Made by a program: the position numbers and the translations under genes
Shown here: piece by piece, positions 16,704 through 26,171 of the stretch
Layout: the number at the start of each line of letters is the position of its first letter
How positions within the stretch are numbered: the stretch's first letter is position 1
Source: LMUY01 sp965198565
GTDB taxonomy: Bacteria; Pseudomonadota; Alphaproteobacteria; Acetobacterales; Acetobacteraceae
NCBI GenBank assembly: GCA_965198565.1
Contig: OZ240665.1
Location: 3,038,001-3,102,000, forward strand
Length of the DNA: 64,000 bases
Reading direction: 5' to 3'
The notes under the pieces: generated by a model
The model's input: only the letters and a program-made list of their open reading frames with translations
What the model was told of the DNA's origin: nothing
Databases searched by the model: none

Positions 16704-18277
16704 TGTCGGAAATGGCGCATGCCAGTAAAGACCATGGCAATGCCTGCCTTGTCGGCCGCGGCGATCACGTCGTCGTCGCGCAACGAACCGCCGGGCTGGA
16801 TCACCGCGGTCGCCCCCGCCTCGACCAGCGCCTGCAGGCCGTCGGCGAAGGGAAAGAATGCGTCCGAGGCGGCGACGCTGCCTTCCGTGAGGCGACCCGG
16901 CAGCCCCGCCGCGCGGGCCGCCTCCGCCGCCTTCCAGCCGGCGATGCGCGCCGAATCGACCCGGCTCATCTGCCCGGCGCCGATGCCCACCGTCGCGGCC
17001 TCGCGCGCATAGACGATGGCGTTGGACTTGACGTGCTTGCAGACCCGGAAGGCAAACAGCAGGTCCGCCAGCTCCGCCTCGGTCGGCGCCCGCTGGGTGA
17101 CGACGCGCAGCATGTCGGCCGTCACCCGGCCGTCGTCGCGCGTCTGCACCAGCAGCCCGCCGGCGACGCTGCGCAGTTGCAGGCCGGGTGCCGCCGGGTC
17201 GGGCAGGCTCCCGGTCAGCAGCAGGCGGACGTTCTTCTTGCGGGCAAGCGCCTGAAACGCCGCGTCGTCGGCGGCGGGAGCGACCACCACCTCGGTGAAC
17301 AGCCCGGCGATCCGCTCCGCCGTGGCGGCGTCCAGCGGGCGGTTCATCGCCACGATGCCGCCGAATGCGGAGACCGGGTCGCAGCGCAACGCCAGGTCCC
17401 AGGCTTGCGAGAGGGAGGGCGCGGAGGCGACGCCGCAGGGATTGGCGTGCTTGATGATGGCGATGGTGGGTTGGGCGAACTCGGCCACGCATTCCAGCGC
17501 GGCGTCGGTGTCGTTGAGGTTGTTGTACGACAGCTCCTTGCCCTGCACCTGCCGCGCCGTGGCGACGCCGGGCCGGTTTCCGGTGGCGTAGAAGGCGGCG
17601 CGCTGGTGCGGGTTTTCGCCGTAGCGCAGCGTCTGCCGCAGCGTGCCGGAGACGGTGAGCCGGGGCGGGAAGGTCTCGCCCTCGCGCGCGGCGAACCAGG
17701 CGGCGATGGCGGCGTCATAGGCGGCGGTGCGGGCGAAGGCGGCCGCGGCCCATTGGCGGCGCAAGGCCAGGCGGGTGCCGCCCGCGGCCAGCGCGTCGAG
17801 CAGGGCGGGGTATTGCGCCGGGTCGGTGAGGACGGCGACGTGGTCGTGGTTCTTGGCCGCGGCGCGGATCATGGCGGGGCCACCGACATCGATGTTCTCG
17901 ATGCAGTCGGCCTCGGCGGCGCCGGCGGCGACCGTGCGCTCGAACGGGTAGAGGTTGGACACCAGCAGGTCGATCGGCGCGATGCCGTGCGCCGCCATCT
18001 GCTCGCGGTGGGTGGGCAGCTCGCGGCGGCCGAGCAAGCCGCCATGGATCTGCGGCACCAGCGTTTTGACCCGGCCGTCGAGGATTTCGGGGAAGCCGGT
18101 GTGGTCGGAGACGTCCTTCACCGGCACGCCCGCCGCGCGCAAGGACGCTGCCGACCCGCCGGTGGAGAGGATTTCCACGCCCTGCGCCACCAGGGCGCGG
18201 CCGAGCGGCACCAGGCCCTCCTTGTCGGAGACGGACACTAGGGCGCGGGTGATGGGGACGAGGTCTGGCACGGGCAT
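16700..18277 (-). CDS. purH: bifunctional AICAR transformylase / IMP cyclohydrolase
   Basis: A 525-residue enzyme for the last two steps of IMP synthesis. The N-terminal MGS-like IMP cyclohydrolase domain (1-200) shows RALVSVSDKEGL, ILSTGGS, HTGFPEILDGRVKTLVPQIH. The C-terminal transformylase domain shows RYGENPHQRAAFY, YNNLNDTDAA, the catalytic Lys-His of IIKHANPCG, and DAFFPFADGL near the end. Length is standard. It is transcribed alone here; no other pur genes are nearby. Confidence 0.97.
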   Translation of the reverse strand: MPVPDLVPITRALVSVSDKEGLVPLGRALVAQGVEILSTGGSAASLRAAGVPVKDVSDHTGFPEILDGRVKTLVPQIHGGLLGRRELPTHREQMAAHGIAPIDLLVSNLYPFERTVAAGAAEADCIENIDVGGPAMIRAAAKNHDHVAVLTDPAQYPALLDALAAGGTRLALRRQWAAAAFARTAAYDAAIAAWFAAREGETFPPRLTVSGTLRQTLRYGENPHQRAAFYATGNRPGVATARQVQGKELSYNNLNDTDAALECVAEFAQPTIAIIKHANPCGVASAPSLSQAWDLALRCDPVSAFGGIVAMNRPLDAATAERIAGLFTEVVVAPAADDAAFQALARKKNVRLLLTGSLPDPAAPGLQLRSVAGGLLVQTRDDGRVTADMLRVVTQRAPTEAELADLLFAFRVCKHVKSNAIVYAREAATVGIGAGQMSRVDSARIAGWKAAEAARAAGLPGRLTEGSVAASDAFFPFADGLQALVEAGATAVIQPGGSLRDDDVIAAADKAGIAMVFTGMRHFRH

Positions 18278-18442
18278 GCCCGGCGCTTAGCGCTGCTGGC
18301 CGGCGGGCGCAACCGGCGTGAAGCTGCCACCGCGGCACAGGCCGCGAGCACCGGAGCGGCATACTCCCAGGCTCGTAATTGGGAGCCGGCTCGGAGAGAG
18401 TGGTGCAATGCAAAAGCGCATTTCACCCTACGCTTGCTGCCT

Positions 18443-18883
18443 TCACCGGTCAGCGGGGTTCCCCCAACCGGCATCGCGCTTTCGAGAATAGGTGTCGACT
18501 TTCGCCAGATTGTCCGCGAACTGCATGAAGGGCAGCTTCATCTTCCAGTATGCATGCGCGACTGGCGCAAAGTGTTCGGGATGATCAAAAAAGCCTATCG
18601 TCAAATACAGTTCGTCTGGCGCACCCTCATCCTTGTAGCCGATTGAGGTCCCGCAGTGTGCGCAGAAGGTGCGAGTGACCCCCCTCGTCTTCGAAAATGA
18701 GGCGGGTGTCCCTCTCAGAAGGACAAATTGGCTTGGACGATACCCTACCCAAATCGTCAGCGGCGCCCCAATCGCGCGACGGCAGTCGTCGTCGTGGTCG
18801 TGGCAAATCCAGAACGGCTCATCATGCAACTCCGCAGTGATTGCACCGCAGAAACACGCACCACATTCGATTCTGGCAGACAT
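18443..18883 (-). CDS. GFA family (glutathione-dependent formaldehyde-activating-like) protein
   Basis: A 146-residue zinc-binding protein of the GFA/CENP-V fold. Zinc ligands are visible as CGACFCGAI, a Cys-containing DDDCRRAIGAP and FCAHCGTSIGY. ATG at 18883 is preceded by a purine-rich GGAGCGGAG-like site. Family members are mostly of unknown substrate; the founding member was described as adding glutathione to formaldehyde, but this is not proven for the family at large. Base composition here is visibly lower in G+C than the neighbours, which suggests acquisition from another genome. Confidence 0.85.
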   Translation of the reverse strand: MSARIECGACFCGAITAELHDEPFWICHDHDDDCRRAIGAPLTIWVGYRPSQFVLLRGTPASFSKTRGVTRTFCAHCGTSIGYKDEGAPDELYLTIGFFDHPEHFAPVAHAYWKMKLPFMQFADNLAKVDTYSRKRDAGWGNPADR

Positions 18884-18980
18884 CTCCGCTCCCTTGGTCA
18901 GCCACGCGACTCGGTGTGGCGGACCTAGCCGAACTGCCCGTCGGCATCGCACCACGCGCGATTTTCCGAGGCGCAGCGGT

Positions 18981-19949
18981 CTACCCGCCGTGATACCGCT
19001 TGAACCACTCGACAAACCGAGGAATGCCCACGTCCAGCGGCGTCGTGGGTGCATAGCCGGTCAACTCGGCGAGCTGGTCCACGCAGGCCCAGGTCTCGAT
19101 CACGTCCGCCGCTGGCCGGGGCACCACGCGGGTGAGCGCGGGCCGGCCGAGCGACTGCTCCAGCAAACCCACCAGCCGCGTGACGGGTTCGCTGCGGTTG
19201 TTGCCGATGTTCAGGATACGTGGCTCGGCAGCGGGAGGCGGCCGGCCTAGCACGCCGACCACGCCGCTGACGATGTCGTCGATATAGGTGAAATCCCGCT
19301 TCAGCGCGCCGCCCTCGTAGAGGGTGATCGGCTCGCCCACCATGATCGCGCGGGCGAACCCGTAATAGGCCATGTCCGGCCGGCCCCAGGCGCCATAGAC
19401 CGTGAAGAACCGGAGCCCGGTCTGCGGGAGCTGGTAGAGATGCGCATAGGCGTGGCTGAGCAGCTCGTCGGCGCGCTTGGTGGCGGCGTAGACGGAGGTC
19501 GGCTGGTCGGCGGATGAGCCGTCTTCCCGCAGCGGGAACTCGACGCCGAGGCCGTACACCGAAGACGAGCTGGCATACACCAGGTGTCGCAGCTCCGGCA
19601 GGCGCCGCGCCGCCTCCAGCACCACCAGGTGGCCCATCACGTTGGACTGGACATAGGCATACGGGTTGACCATCGAGTAACGCACACCCGCCTGCGCCGC
19701 GAGATGCACCACGTGGGTGATCCCGGGCGACCCGGCGGCGATCGCCTCCATCGCCACCCGGTCCGACACGTCGGTGCGATGCAGGGTGAACGCCGGGCCG
19801 GCCAAGCGCGCCACGCGGGCCTCCTTCAGCGCCGGGTCATAGTAGTCGTTGAAGCTGTCGACCCCAATCACCTGCGCCCCAGCCGCGAGCAGGCGCTCGG
19901 CCACGTGGAAGCCGATGAAGCCGGCGACGCCGGTCAGCAGAACGATCAC
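18981..19949 (-). CDS. NAD-dependent epimerase, UDP-glucuronate 4-epimerase-like
   Basis: A 322-residue short-chain dehydrogenase-type epimerase. The NAD loop is TGVAGFIGFHVAERLL near the N terminus, followed by GVDSFNDYYDPALKEAR; the catalytic Ser is in YASSSSVYG and the Tyr-Lys pair in SVYAATKRADE. The NDYYD sequence and FFTVYGAWGRPDMA are typical of UDP-glucuronate 4-epimerases of capsule and LPS clusters (LspL/WcvA-like). GTG at 19949 follows a purine-rich GGAGGGGGAG stretch and begins exactly at the first strand. It is divergent from nadE. No glycosyltransferases are adjacent. Confidence 0.9.
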   Translation of the reverse strand: MIVLLTGVAGFIGFHVAERLLAAGAQVIGVDSFNDYYDPALKEARVARLAGPAFTLHRTDVSDRVAMEAIAAGSPGITHVVHLAAQAGVRYSMVNPYAYVQSNVMGHLVVLEAARRLPELRHLVYASSSSVYGLGVEFPLREDGSSADQPTSVYAATKRADELLSHAYAHLYQLPQTGLRFFTVYGAWGRPDMAYYGFARAIMVGEPITLYEGGALKRDFTYIDDIVSGVVGVLGRPPPAAEPRILNIGNNRSEPVTRLVGLLEQSLGRPALTRVVPRPAADVIETWACVDQLAELTGYAPTTPLDVGIPRFVEWFKRYHGG

Positions 19950-20106
19950 CCTGTGCTCCCCCTCCGGCCATCCACGTCGTGTGCCGATTACAGTGGCATG
20001 TGACAAGGGGGCGCTTCGGCGCGCTTTATGGGCCTCGATCTCGGGCCGGGAAAGGTCGGGCGTGGCGGGCGCTGGATCAAGCCTGCCATCTGCGCCAGGA
20101 TGCGCC

Positions 20107-22149
20107 ATGGGTTTTGCATCGCTCTACCATCATGGCTTTGTTCGCGTGGCGGCGTGCACCATCCGGTCCACCCTGGCCGACCCGGCCGCGAACGCCAGCG
20201 CGGTGATCGCTGCTGCCCGCGCCTGCGCCGCCGAGGGCGTGGCCGTGGCGGTGTTCCCGGAACTCTGCGTCTCCGGCTACGCGCTGGACGACCTGCTGCT
20301 GCAGGACGCCGTGCTGGACGCGGTGGAGCGCGCCATCGCCGCCATTGCCACGGCGAGTGCGGAGTTGCTGCCGGTGCTGTTCGTGGGCGCGCCGCTGCGC
20401 CACGCCGGGCGACTCTATAATAGTGCAGTCGCCATCCATCGCGGCCGTGTGCTGGGGGTGGTGCCGAAGGTGCACCTGCCGAACTACCGCGAGTTCTACG
20501 AGCGGCGCCAGTTCGCAGCCGGCAGCGAGGCGCCGGGCGACAGCATCACGCTCGGGGGGGAGGCGGTGCCGTTCGGCAGCGGGCTGCTGTTCGGCGCCAG
20601 CGACCTGCCGGGGCTGCTGATCCATGCCGAGATTTGCGAGGATTTGTGGCTGCCGATCCCGCCGAGCAGCCAGGCGGCGCTGGCAGGCGCCAGCGTGCTG
20701 GTGAACCTGTCGGCCAGCAACATCACCATCGGCAAGGCGGAGACGCGGCGGCTGCTGTGCCGCAGCCAGTCGGCGCGCTGCCTGGCTGCCTATGTCTACG
20801 CGGCGGCGGGGGCGGGCGAGTCCACCACCGACCTCGCCTGGGACGGCCAGGTGTCGATCTTCGAGAACGGCGAGACGCTGGCGGAGAGCGAGCGCTTCCC
20901 GCTGGAGGGACAGACGGTCACTGCGGACGTGGACCTCGACCTGCTGCGGCAGGAGCGGGCGCGGCAAGGCTCGTTCGACGACAACCGGCGGCATGCGGGG
21001 GACAGGACCGCCTGGCGCGTGATCCCGTTCCGGCTCGGCCCGCCTGGGGGGGCGCTCGGGCTGCGGCGCCGGGTCGAACGGTTTCCGTTCGTGCCAGCCG
21101 ACCCGGCGCATCTCGAGCGGGATTGCTACGAGGCCTACAACATCCAGGTTTCGGCGCTGGTGCAGCGGCTGCGCGCCACCGGGATCGGCCGGGTGGTGAT
21201 CGGCGTGTCGGGCGGGCTGGATTCGACGCAGGCGCTGATTGTGGCGGCGCGCGCGTTCGACCTGTTGGAGCGCCCGCGATCGGACATCCTGGCCTTTACC
21301 CTGCCCGGTTTCGCCACCGGGGAGACCACGCGCGGCCATGCCTGGGCGCTGATGCGGGCCCTGGGCACGACGGCGCAAGAGCTGGACATCCGCCCGGCGG
21401 CCCGGCAGATGCTGGCCGACATGCACCACCCGTTCGCGGACGGCACCCCGCAATACGACGTGACGTTCGAGAACGTGCAGGCCGGGTTGCGCACCGACTA
21501 CCTGTTCCGGCTGGCGAACCAGCACGGGGCGCTGGTGATGGGCACGGGGGATTTGTCGGAGAGTGCGCTGGGTTGGTGCACGTATGGGGTGGGCGACCAG
21601 ATGTCGCACTACAACGTCAATGCCGGGGTGCCGAAGACGCTGATCCAGCACCTGATCCGCTGGGTGGTGAGCAGCCGCCAGTTCGCTCCGGCGGTGGGCG
21701 AGACGCTGAGCGCGATCCTGGCGTCGGAGATTTCGCCCGAGTTGGTGCCCGTCGAGTCGGGTCAGCCGCCGCAGAGCACGGAGCAGGTGATCGGGCCGTA
21801 CGAGCTGCAGGATTTCACGCTGTTCTACACGCTGCGCTACGGGTTCCGGCCGTCGCGGATCGCCTTCATGGCGCTGCAGGCCTGGGGGGACGTGGCGCGG
21901 GGCGCGTGGCCGCCGGGCTTCCCGGAGGAGCGGCGCCGGCACTACACGCTGGGCGAGATCACGCGCTGGATGGAGGTGTTCCTGCGGCGGTTCTTCGCGT
22001 TCAGCCAGTTCAAGCGCTCGGCGATGCCGAACGGGCCGAAGGTTTCGGCGGGCGGGTCGCTGTCGCCGCGGGGAGACTGGCGGGCGCCGTCGGACAGCAG
22101 CGCCGCGGCGTGGCTGGCGGATTTGGCGACGGTGCCGAAGGAGGGGTGA
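20107..22149 (+). CDS. nadE: NAD(+) synthase, glutamine-dependent
   Basis: A 680-residue two-domain enzyme making NAD from deamido-NAD, ATP and glutamine. The N-terminal nitrilase-like glutaminase carries the triad Glu52 (FPELCVSGY), Lys121 (VPKVHLPNY) and Cys177 (AEICEDLW). The C-terminal synthetase has the ATP-binding loop GVSGGLDST (about 366-374), and the conserved TGDLSESALGW block. Length and the FASLYHHGFVRVA start match the mycobacterial-type enzyme rather than the shorter proteobacterial NadE. A longer frame upstream of ATG 20107 runs into the divergent epimerase and is not used. Confidence 0.96.
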   Translation: MGFASLYHHGFVRVAACTIRSTLADPAANASAVIAAARACAAEGVAVAVFPELCVSGYALDDLLLQDAVLDAVERAIAAIATASAELLPVLFVGAPLRHAGRLYNSAVAIHRGRVLGVVPKVHLPNYREFYERRQFAAGSEAPGDSITLGGEAVPFGSGLLFGASDLPGLLIHAEICEDLWLPIPPSSQAALAGASVLVNLSASNITIGKAETRRLLCRSQSARCLAAYVYAAAGAGESTTDLAWDGQVSIFENGETLAESERFPLEGQTVTADVDLDLLRQERARQGSFDDNRRHAGDRTAWRVIPFRLGPPGGALGLRRRVERFPFVPADPAHLERDCYEAYNIQVSALVQRLRATGIGRVVIGVSGGLDSTQALIVAARAFDLLERPRSDILAFTLPGFATGETTRGHAWALMRALGTTAQELDIRPAARQMLADMHHPFADGTPQYDVTFENVQAGLRTDYLFRLANQHGALVMGTGDLSESALGWCTYGVGDQMSHYNVNAGVPKTLIQHLIRWVVSSRQFAPAVGETLSAILASEISPELVPVESGQPPQSTEQVIGPYELQDFTLFYTLRYGFRPSRIAFMALQAWGDVARGAWPPGFPEERRRHYTLGEITRWMEVFLRRFFAFSQFKRSAMPNGPKVSAGGSLSPRGDWRAPSDSSAAAWLADLATVPKEG

Positions 22150-22169
22150 CGGCCTTGGCCGCGGTCGAG

Positions 22170-22277
22170 TTCCCTCTCCCTTTGGGAGAGGGCTAGGGTG
22201 AGGGGCCGACCCCCTAAGGTCGCCGGTTTGGCGGCAGCTTCCCCTCACCCAACCCTCTCCCAGAGGGAGAGGGCTTT
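22170..22277. repeat. family A palindrome pair (BIME-like)
   Basis: Two inverted copies, about 22170-22205 (stem CCCTCTCCC/GGGAGAGGG) and 22241-22277, separated by 35 bases, between the convergent ends of nadE and the potA-like gene. These carry the shorter TTTGGGAGAG / CCCAGAGGG variant. They are the only features in the 150-base gap and may terminate both transcripts. Confidence 0.85.
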
Positions 22278-22301
22278 TAGGCCCGGCGGGAGCGGGGTGG
22301 T

Positions 22302-23282
22302 TTACGCGGCGAGCTGGTGGGCGTCGCCGTGCGACCAGAGCAGGCCCGCCTCCGAACCGGCAGTCACCGGCGTGGCGTAATACGCGTCATCCGGCAGCAG
22401 CACCGCGGCTTCGCCGCCATCCGCCAGCGCGAGCGCAATCCGCACCACGGTGCCTTGGTATTCCACCGCGGTCACCCGGGCGGGCAGGCCGTCGCTCGGC
22501 GCGCCCAGGCGGCAGCGGTCGGCGCGGACCGCCACGGTGCCGGCCGCGCCGGTGAGCACGTTGTGGCCGCCGATGAAGCGGGCGACGAAGGCACTCTGTG
22601 GCCGCTCGAACACGTCGCGCGGCGTGCCGGCCTGGCGGATTTGGCCGTCCTGCATCACCACCATCAGGTCGGCCAGCGCCATCGCTTCGTCCTGGCTGTG
22701 GGTGACGTGGATGAAGCTGATCGCCAGGTCGCGCTGCAGGCGCTTCAGCTCCTCACGCACCTTGATGCGCAGGAACGGGTCGAGCGCGGACAGCGGCTCG
22801 TCCAGCAGCAGCACCTTGGGGCGATTGATCAGCGCCCGCGCCAAGGCCACGCGCTGTTGCTGGCCGCCGGAGAGCTGCGCGGGCAGGCGGGCGGCGAAGG
22901 CGGACATGTGCACCAGCTCGAGGTATTCGTGCGCCCGCTTGTGTCGCTCGGCCTTGGCGACGCCGCGCATCTTCAGGCTGAAGGCCACGTTGTCGAGGCA
23001 GTTCAGGTGCGGGAACAGCGCGTAGGATTGGAACATCATCGCCGTGCCGCGAGCCAGCGGCGGCTTGTCGCCGACGTTTTCGCCGCGGATCAGGATGTCG
23101 CCCTCCGAGATCGCCTCGTGCCCGGCGATCATGCGCAGCGTGCTGGTCTTGCCGCAGCCGCTGGGGCCGAGCAGGCAGCAATAGCTCGCAGTCGGGATGC
23201 GCAGGGAGACCGCGTCGACCGCCACCGCCCCGGCATAGCGTTTGGTGACGCCAATCAGTTCCACATCGAAGCGCGGGTCCAT
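22302..23282 (-). CDS. ABC transporter ATPase, spermidine/putrescine (PotA) type
   Basis: A 326-residue ATPase: Walker A GPSGCGKT (39-46), Q-loop MMFQSYALFPH, signature LSGGQQQR, Walker B VLLLDEPLSALD, switch VTHSQDEAM. A short TOBE-like C-terminal domain (about 240-326) follows. Last gene of a five-gene leftward operon with a PotD-type binding protein, a RutA-like oxygenase and two permeases; it starts 16 bases after the second permease. The substrate is probably the RutA substrate or a precursor (inference from co-operonic placement). Confidence 0.92.
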   Translation of the reverse strand: MDPRFDVELIGVTKRYAGAVAVDAVSLRIPTASYCCLLGPSGCGKTSTLRMIAGHEAISEGDILIRGENVGDKPPLARGTAMMFQSYALFPHLNCLDNVAFSLKMRGVAKAERHKRAHEYLELVHMSAFAARLPAQLSGGQQQRVALARALINRPKVLLLDEPLSALDPFLRIKVREELKRLQRDLAISFIHVTHSQDEAMALADLMVVMQDGQIRQAGTPRDVFERPQSAFVARFIGGHNVLTGAAGTVAVRADRCRLGAPSDGLPARVTAVEYQGTVVRIALALADGGEAAVLLPDDAYYATPVTAGSEAGLLWSHGDAHQLAA

Positions 23283-23298
23283 TAGGGTGCTCCTACTT

Positions 23299-24123
23299 TC
23301 AAACCGGCGCGCGGCGTCGCTGCAGCCGGGTCATGACGAGCAAGCCGACGCCGATCAACAGGAACGACACCGTGGTGGTGACGGTGCCGAGCGCGAACAG
23401 GGTGGGCGAGGTGGCGGAGGAAATCAGCGCGTAGATTTGCAGCGGCAGCGTGTTGCGGCTGCCTATGGTGAGGGTGGTGCGGGCGTATTCGTCGTAGGAC
23501 AAGGTGAACGCCCCGATCGCCACGCCGATGATGCCCGGCAGCAGCAGCGGCAGCGTGACGTAGCGCAGGCGCTGCCAGGCGGAGGCGCCGAGATCGGTCG
23601 CGGCCTCCTCATAGGAGCGATTGAACCGCGCGACCACGGCGAACATGGTGAGCAGGCCGAACGGCAACGTCCATGTCAGTTGCGCGCCCAGTGCGGAGGT
23701 GAACAAGCCCATCGGCAAGCCGAGGAACTGGAAGCCCAAACCGATGCCGAAGCCGACCAGCAGGCTCGGCATGACGAGGCTGGCCACGGCCAAGTAGAAC
23801 AGCGCGCCGGAGCCGGGAAAGCGGCGGCGGAACGCGAGCCCGGCGGCGACCGAGATCACCACCGTCAGTGCGCTCACCAGCAGCGCGAGCGTGATGGAGC
23901 GGCGGAACGCCACCGGGATGTCGGCCATTTGGCCCGGCTGCAGGATTTCGGCAAACCAATGCGTCGAGAACCCCACCATCGGGAACGTGACGCCGCCGTT
24001 CGGCCCTTGGAACGACAGCAGGTAGATCACCGCCACCGGGCCATAGAGGAAGATCAGGTAGGCGCCCATCAGCGTCGCCAGCAGGTAGAAGGTGTATGGC
24101 CGGCGTTCGCGCGCGCGGGGCAT
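23299..24123 (-). CDS. ABC transporter permease, PotC/YdcV type
   Basis: A 274-residue inner-membrane permease with about six helices and the EAA loop YEEAATDLGASAWQRLRYV followed by LPLLLPGIIG. ATG at 24123 overlaps the stop of the first permease as TGATG, so translation is coupled. It should pair with that permease as the heterodimeric channel. Confidence 0.92.
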   Translation of the reverse strand: MPRARERRPYTFYLLATLMGAYLIFLYGPVAVIYLLSFQGPNGGVTFPMVGFSTHWFAEILQPGQMADIPVAFRRSITLALLVSALTVVISVAAGLAFRRRFPGSGALFYLAVASLVMPSLLVGFGIGLGFQFLGLPMGLFTSALGAQLTWTLPFGLLTMFAVVARFNRSYEEAATDLGASAWQRLRYVTLPLLLPGIIGVAIGAFTLSYDEYARTTLTIGSRNTLPLQIYALISSATSPTLFALGTVTTTVSFLLIGVGLLVMTRLQRRRAPV

Positions 24124-25043
24124 CAGCCGAGCAGCTCGCGGCGCACGTCCACCACGCGCATCATGGCGGCCACGACCAACGCCACGAACACCACCAGCAC
24201 CATCGCGCTGGCCGCGGCGGGCGGATATTGCATGGCCTGGATTTCGGTGGACAGCTCGGAGACGATCGAGGCGCTCTGGCCGCCGCTCATCTGCCGCACG
24301 ACGAAGTAGTCGCCCATCACCTGGGTGAACACCAGGATGGAGCCGAGCGCGATGCCGGTGCGGGACAGCGGGATCACCACCTCCGTCATGCTGCGCCAGC
24401 GGCTCGCCCCGGCGTCGCGCGCCGCCTCGAGCAGGGCGCGGTCGATCTTGCTCATGGAGTTGGCGATCGGGCCGATCATCAGCAGCGTGTAGAGATGCAC
24501 ATAGGTGAGGCAGACGGCAAAGTCCGAGTAGAGCAGGAAGGTCAGTGGCTGATCGATGAGGTGCAGCCTAAGCAGGATGGTGTTGAACGCGCCGTTGCGG
24601 CCCAGGAAGGGGATCCAGGCGATGGTGCGGATGATCGCCGAGGTCCAGAACGGGATGGCGCAGGCCAGGAACAACATCGCGCGGGTGGCCTGCGAGCGGA
24701 TGTGGAACACCAGGAAATAGGCGACGTTGAAGCCGATGAAGAGCGTGATGGCCCAGACGATCAGGGCGAAGCGCAGCGAACTGACATACACGCGCAGGGT
24801 CGCCGGCGTGGTGAGCAGGTCGCGGTAGTTGTCGAGCAGGAAGGCGGGATAGATGCCGACGCGGTCGTAGTCGAAGAAGCTCACCACCAGGAACAGCAGG
24901 GTCGGCAGCGCGAACAACACCACCAGGATCAGAGCCAGCGGCGAGACTTGCAGCCAGGAGATCGCGGCCGGCGACAGGCGGACCCGGCGGCGGGCCGGCC
25001 GCCATGTGGCGCTGCTGCTGGCGAGCGCCGTCTCGCTCGGCAT
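24123..25043 (-). CDS. ABC transporter permease, PotB type
   Basis: A 306-residue permease. After a cationic N terminus comes the first helix (LALILVVLFALPTLLFLVVSFF), the periplasmic PAFLLDNYRDLLTTP region typical of PotB-like proteins, and the EAA loop LLEAARDAGASRWRSMTEV. ATG at 25043 overlaps the rutA stop as TGATG. A longer frame extends into rutA but is out of frame with it and is not coding. Confidence 0.92.
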   Translation of the reverse strand: MPSETALASSSATWRPARRRVRLSPAAISWLQVSPLALILVVLFALPTLLFLVVSFFDYDRVGIYPAFLLDNYRDLLTTPATLRVYVSSLRFALIVWAITLFIGFNVAYFLVFHIRSQATRAMLFLACAIPFWTSAIIRTIAWIPFLGRNGAFNTILLRLHLIDQPLTFLLYSDFAVCLTYVHLYTLLMIGPIANSMSKIDRALLEAARDAGASRWRSMTEVVIPLSRTGIALGSILVFTQVMGDYFVVRQMSGGQSASIVSELSTEIQAMQYPPAAASAMVLVVFVALVVAAMMRVVDVRRELLG

Positions 25044-26155
25044 CAGGCGGCCTGTTCGCGCCCTTGAGCGCCCCCGTGAGCGCGCCCGGAGCCAGCGCGG
25101 CTGCGCATCAGCGGCAGGATGCGGGTGCCGAAATGCTCCATGCCGAGCACGAAGTCGTCGAACGTCATCATCACGCCTTCGACGCCGGGCACGGCCGCCA
25201 CTTCGTCCAGCATGGCCGCGATATGCGCATAGGAGCCGACTAGCACGCCCTGGTTGGTCGGCAGCGCCTCGCCGCCCATCAGCTTGCGTTTTTGCGGCTG
25301 CGAGAACGGGTCCTTGTTTGGGTCGTCGCTCGCCTGCTCGTCGCGCCAGGCGATCGCCTCTAGGTCGATGCCGGCTTTGTAGTGCTCCCACTTCGCCATG
25401 GCCGCTTCGTCGGTTTCGTCGGCGATGATCATGGTGAGGATCAGCGCGCTGCAGGGTCGGCCGCTCTTTGCCGTGGCGGCGACCAGACGGGCCACACTGC
25501 TGGCCATGGCGGTGGGCTGGTTCACGCCGAAGGAGTTGCAGAAGTTGTAGTCGGCATGCTGGGCGGCATAGCGCGTGCCGGCGTCGCTCTGCGCCGCGCA
25601 GATGATCGGGATGGGTTTCGAGGGCAATGGGCTGCAGCGGCAGTCGTCCATGGTGAAGAAGTCACCCTTGAAGTTGGACCGCCCGGTGGCCCAGAGCTCG
25701 CGCATGATGGTGACGTATTCCGCGCAATATTCGTAGCGGCGGCGGTAGTGCTCGGCGCCGGGCCATAGCCCCATCTGTGCGTATTCCGCGCGCTGCCAGC
25801 CGGAGATGATGTTCACGCCGAAGCGCCCGCCGGAAATGCTGTCGATGGTGACGGCCATGCGGGCGGCAATCGGCGGCGGCATGGTGAGCACGGCGCAGGT
25901 GGCGAACAGTTGGATGCGGCTGGTGACGGCCGCGAGCCCCGCCATGAGGGTGAAGCTCTCGAGGTTGTGGTCCCAGAACTGCGACGGGCCGCCAAAGCCA
26001 TGCAGCTTGATCATCGATAGCGCGAAGTCGAACCCGAAGCCCTCGGCCTTCTGGACGATGGTCCGGTTGAGCTCGAAGCTCGGCATGTATTGCGGCGACG
26101 TGGTGGAGATCAACCAGCCGTTGTTGCCGATCGGGATGAACACACCCAGTTTCAT
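25043..26155 (-). CDS. rutA: RutA-like pyrimidine monooxygenase (LLM class flavin-dependent)
   Basis: A 370-residue luciferase-like FMN monooxygenase. The N-terminal KLGVFIPIGNNGWLIST and SPQYMPSFELN, then WDHNLESFTLMAGLAAVTSR, DSISGGRFGVNIISGWQ and FKGDFFTMDDCR agree closely, from memory, with E. coli RutA, which opens the uracil ring with oxygen and reduced FMN to ureidoacrylate (established for RutA). The flavin reductase RutF and the downstream rutB-E genes are not in the window. The gene sits between a binding-protein gene and two permease genes, so its substrate is likely imported by this ABC system. A related ring-opening oxygenase of slightly different specificity is possible. Confidence 0.85.
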   Translation of the reverse strand: MKLGVFIPIGNNGWLISTTSPQYMPSFELNRTIVQKAEGFGFDFALSMIKLHGFGGPSQFWDHNLESFTLMAGLAAVTSRIQLFATCAVLTMPPPIAARMAVTIDSISGGRFGVNIISGWQRAEYAQMGLWPGAEHYRRRYEYCAEYVTIMRELWATGRSNFKGDFFTMDDCRCSPLPSKPIPIICAAQSDAGTRYAAQHADYNFCNSFGVNQPTAMASSVARLVAATAKSGRPCSALILTMIIADETDEAAMAKWEHYKAGIDLEAIAWRDEQASDDPNKDPFSQPQKRKLMGGEALPTNQGVLVGSYAHIAAMLDEVAAVPGVEGVMMTFDDFVLGMEHFGTRILPLMRSRAGSGRAHGGAQGREQAA

Positions 26156-26171
26156 GAGTTAGGCTGCTCCT

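Noticed and set aside
19849..20106. Upstream extension of the nadE frame
   Set aside because: It runs antisense through the epimerase start; the conserved NadE N terminus begins at 20107.
23242..24309. Plus-strand frame across the permease genes
   Set aside because: Rich in Gln/Arg/His without family similarity; the minus strand encodes intact permeases with EAA loops.
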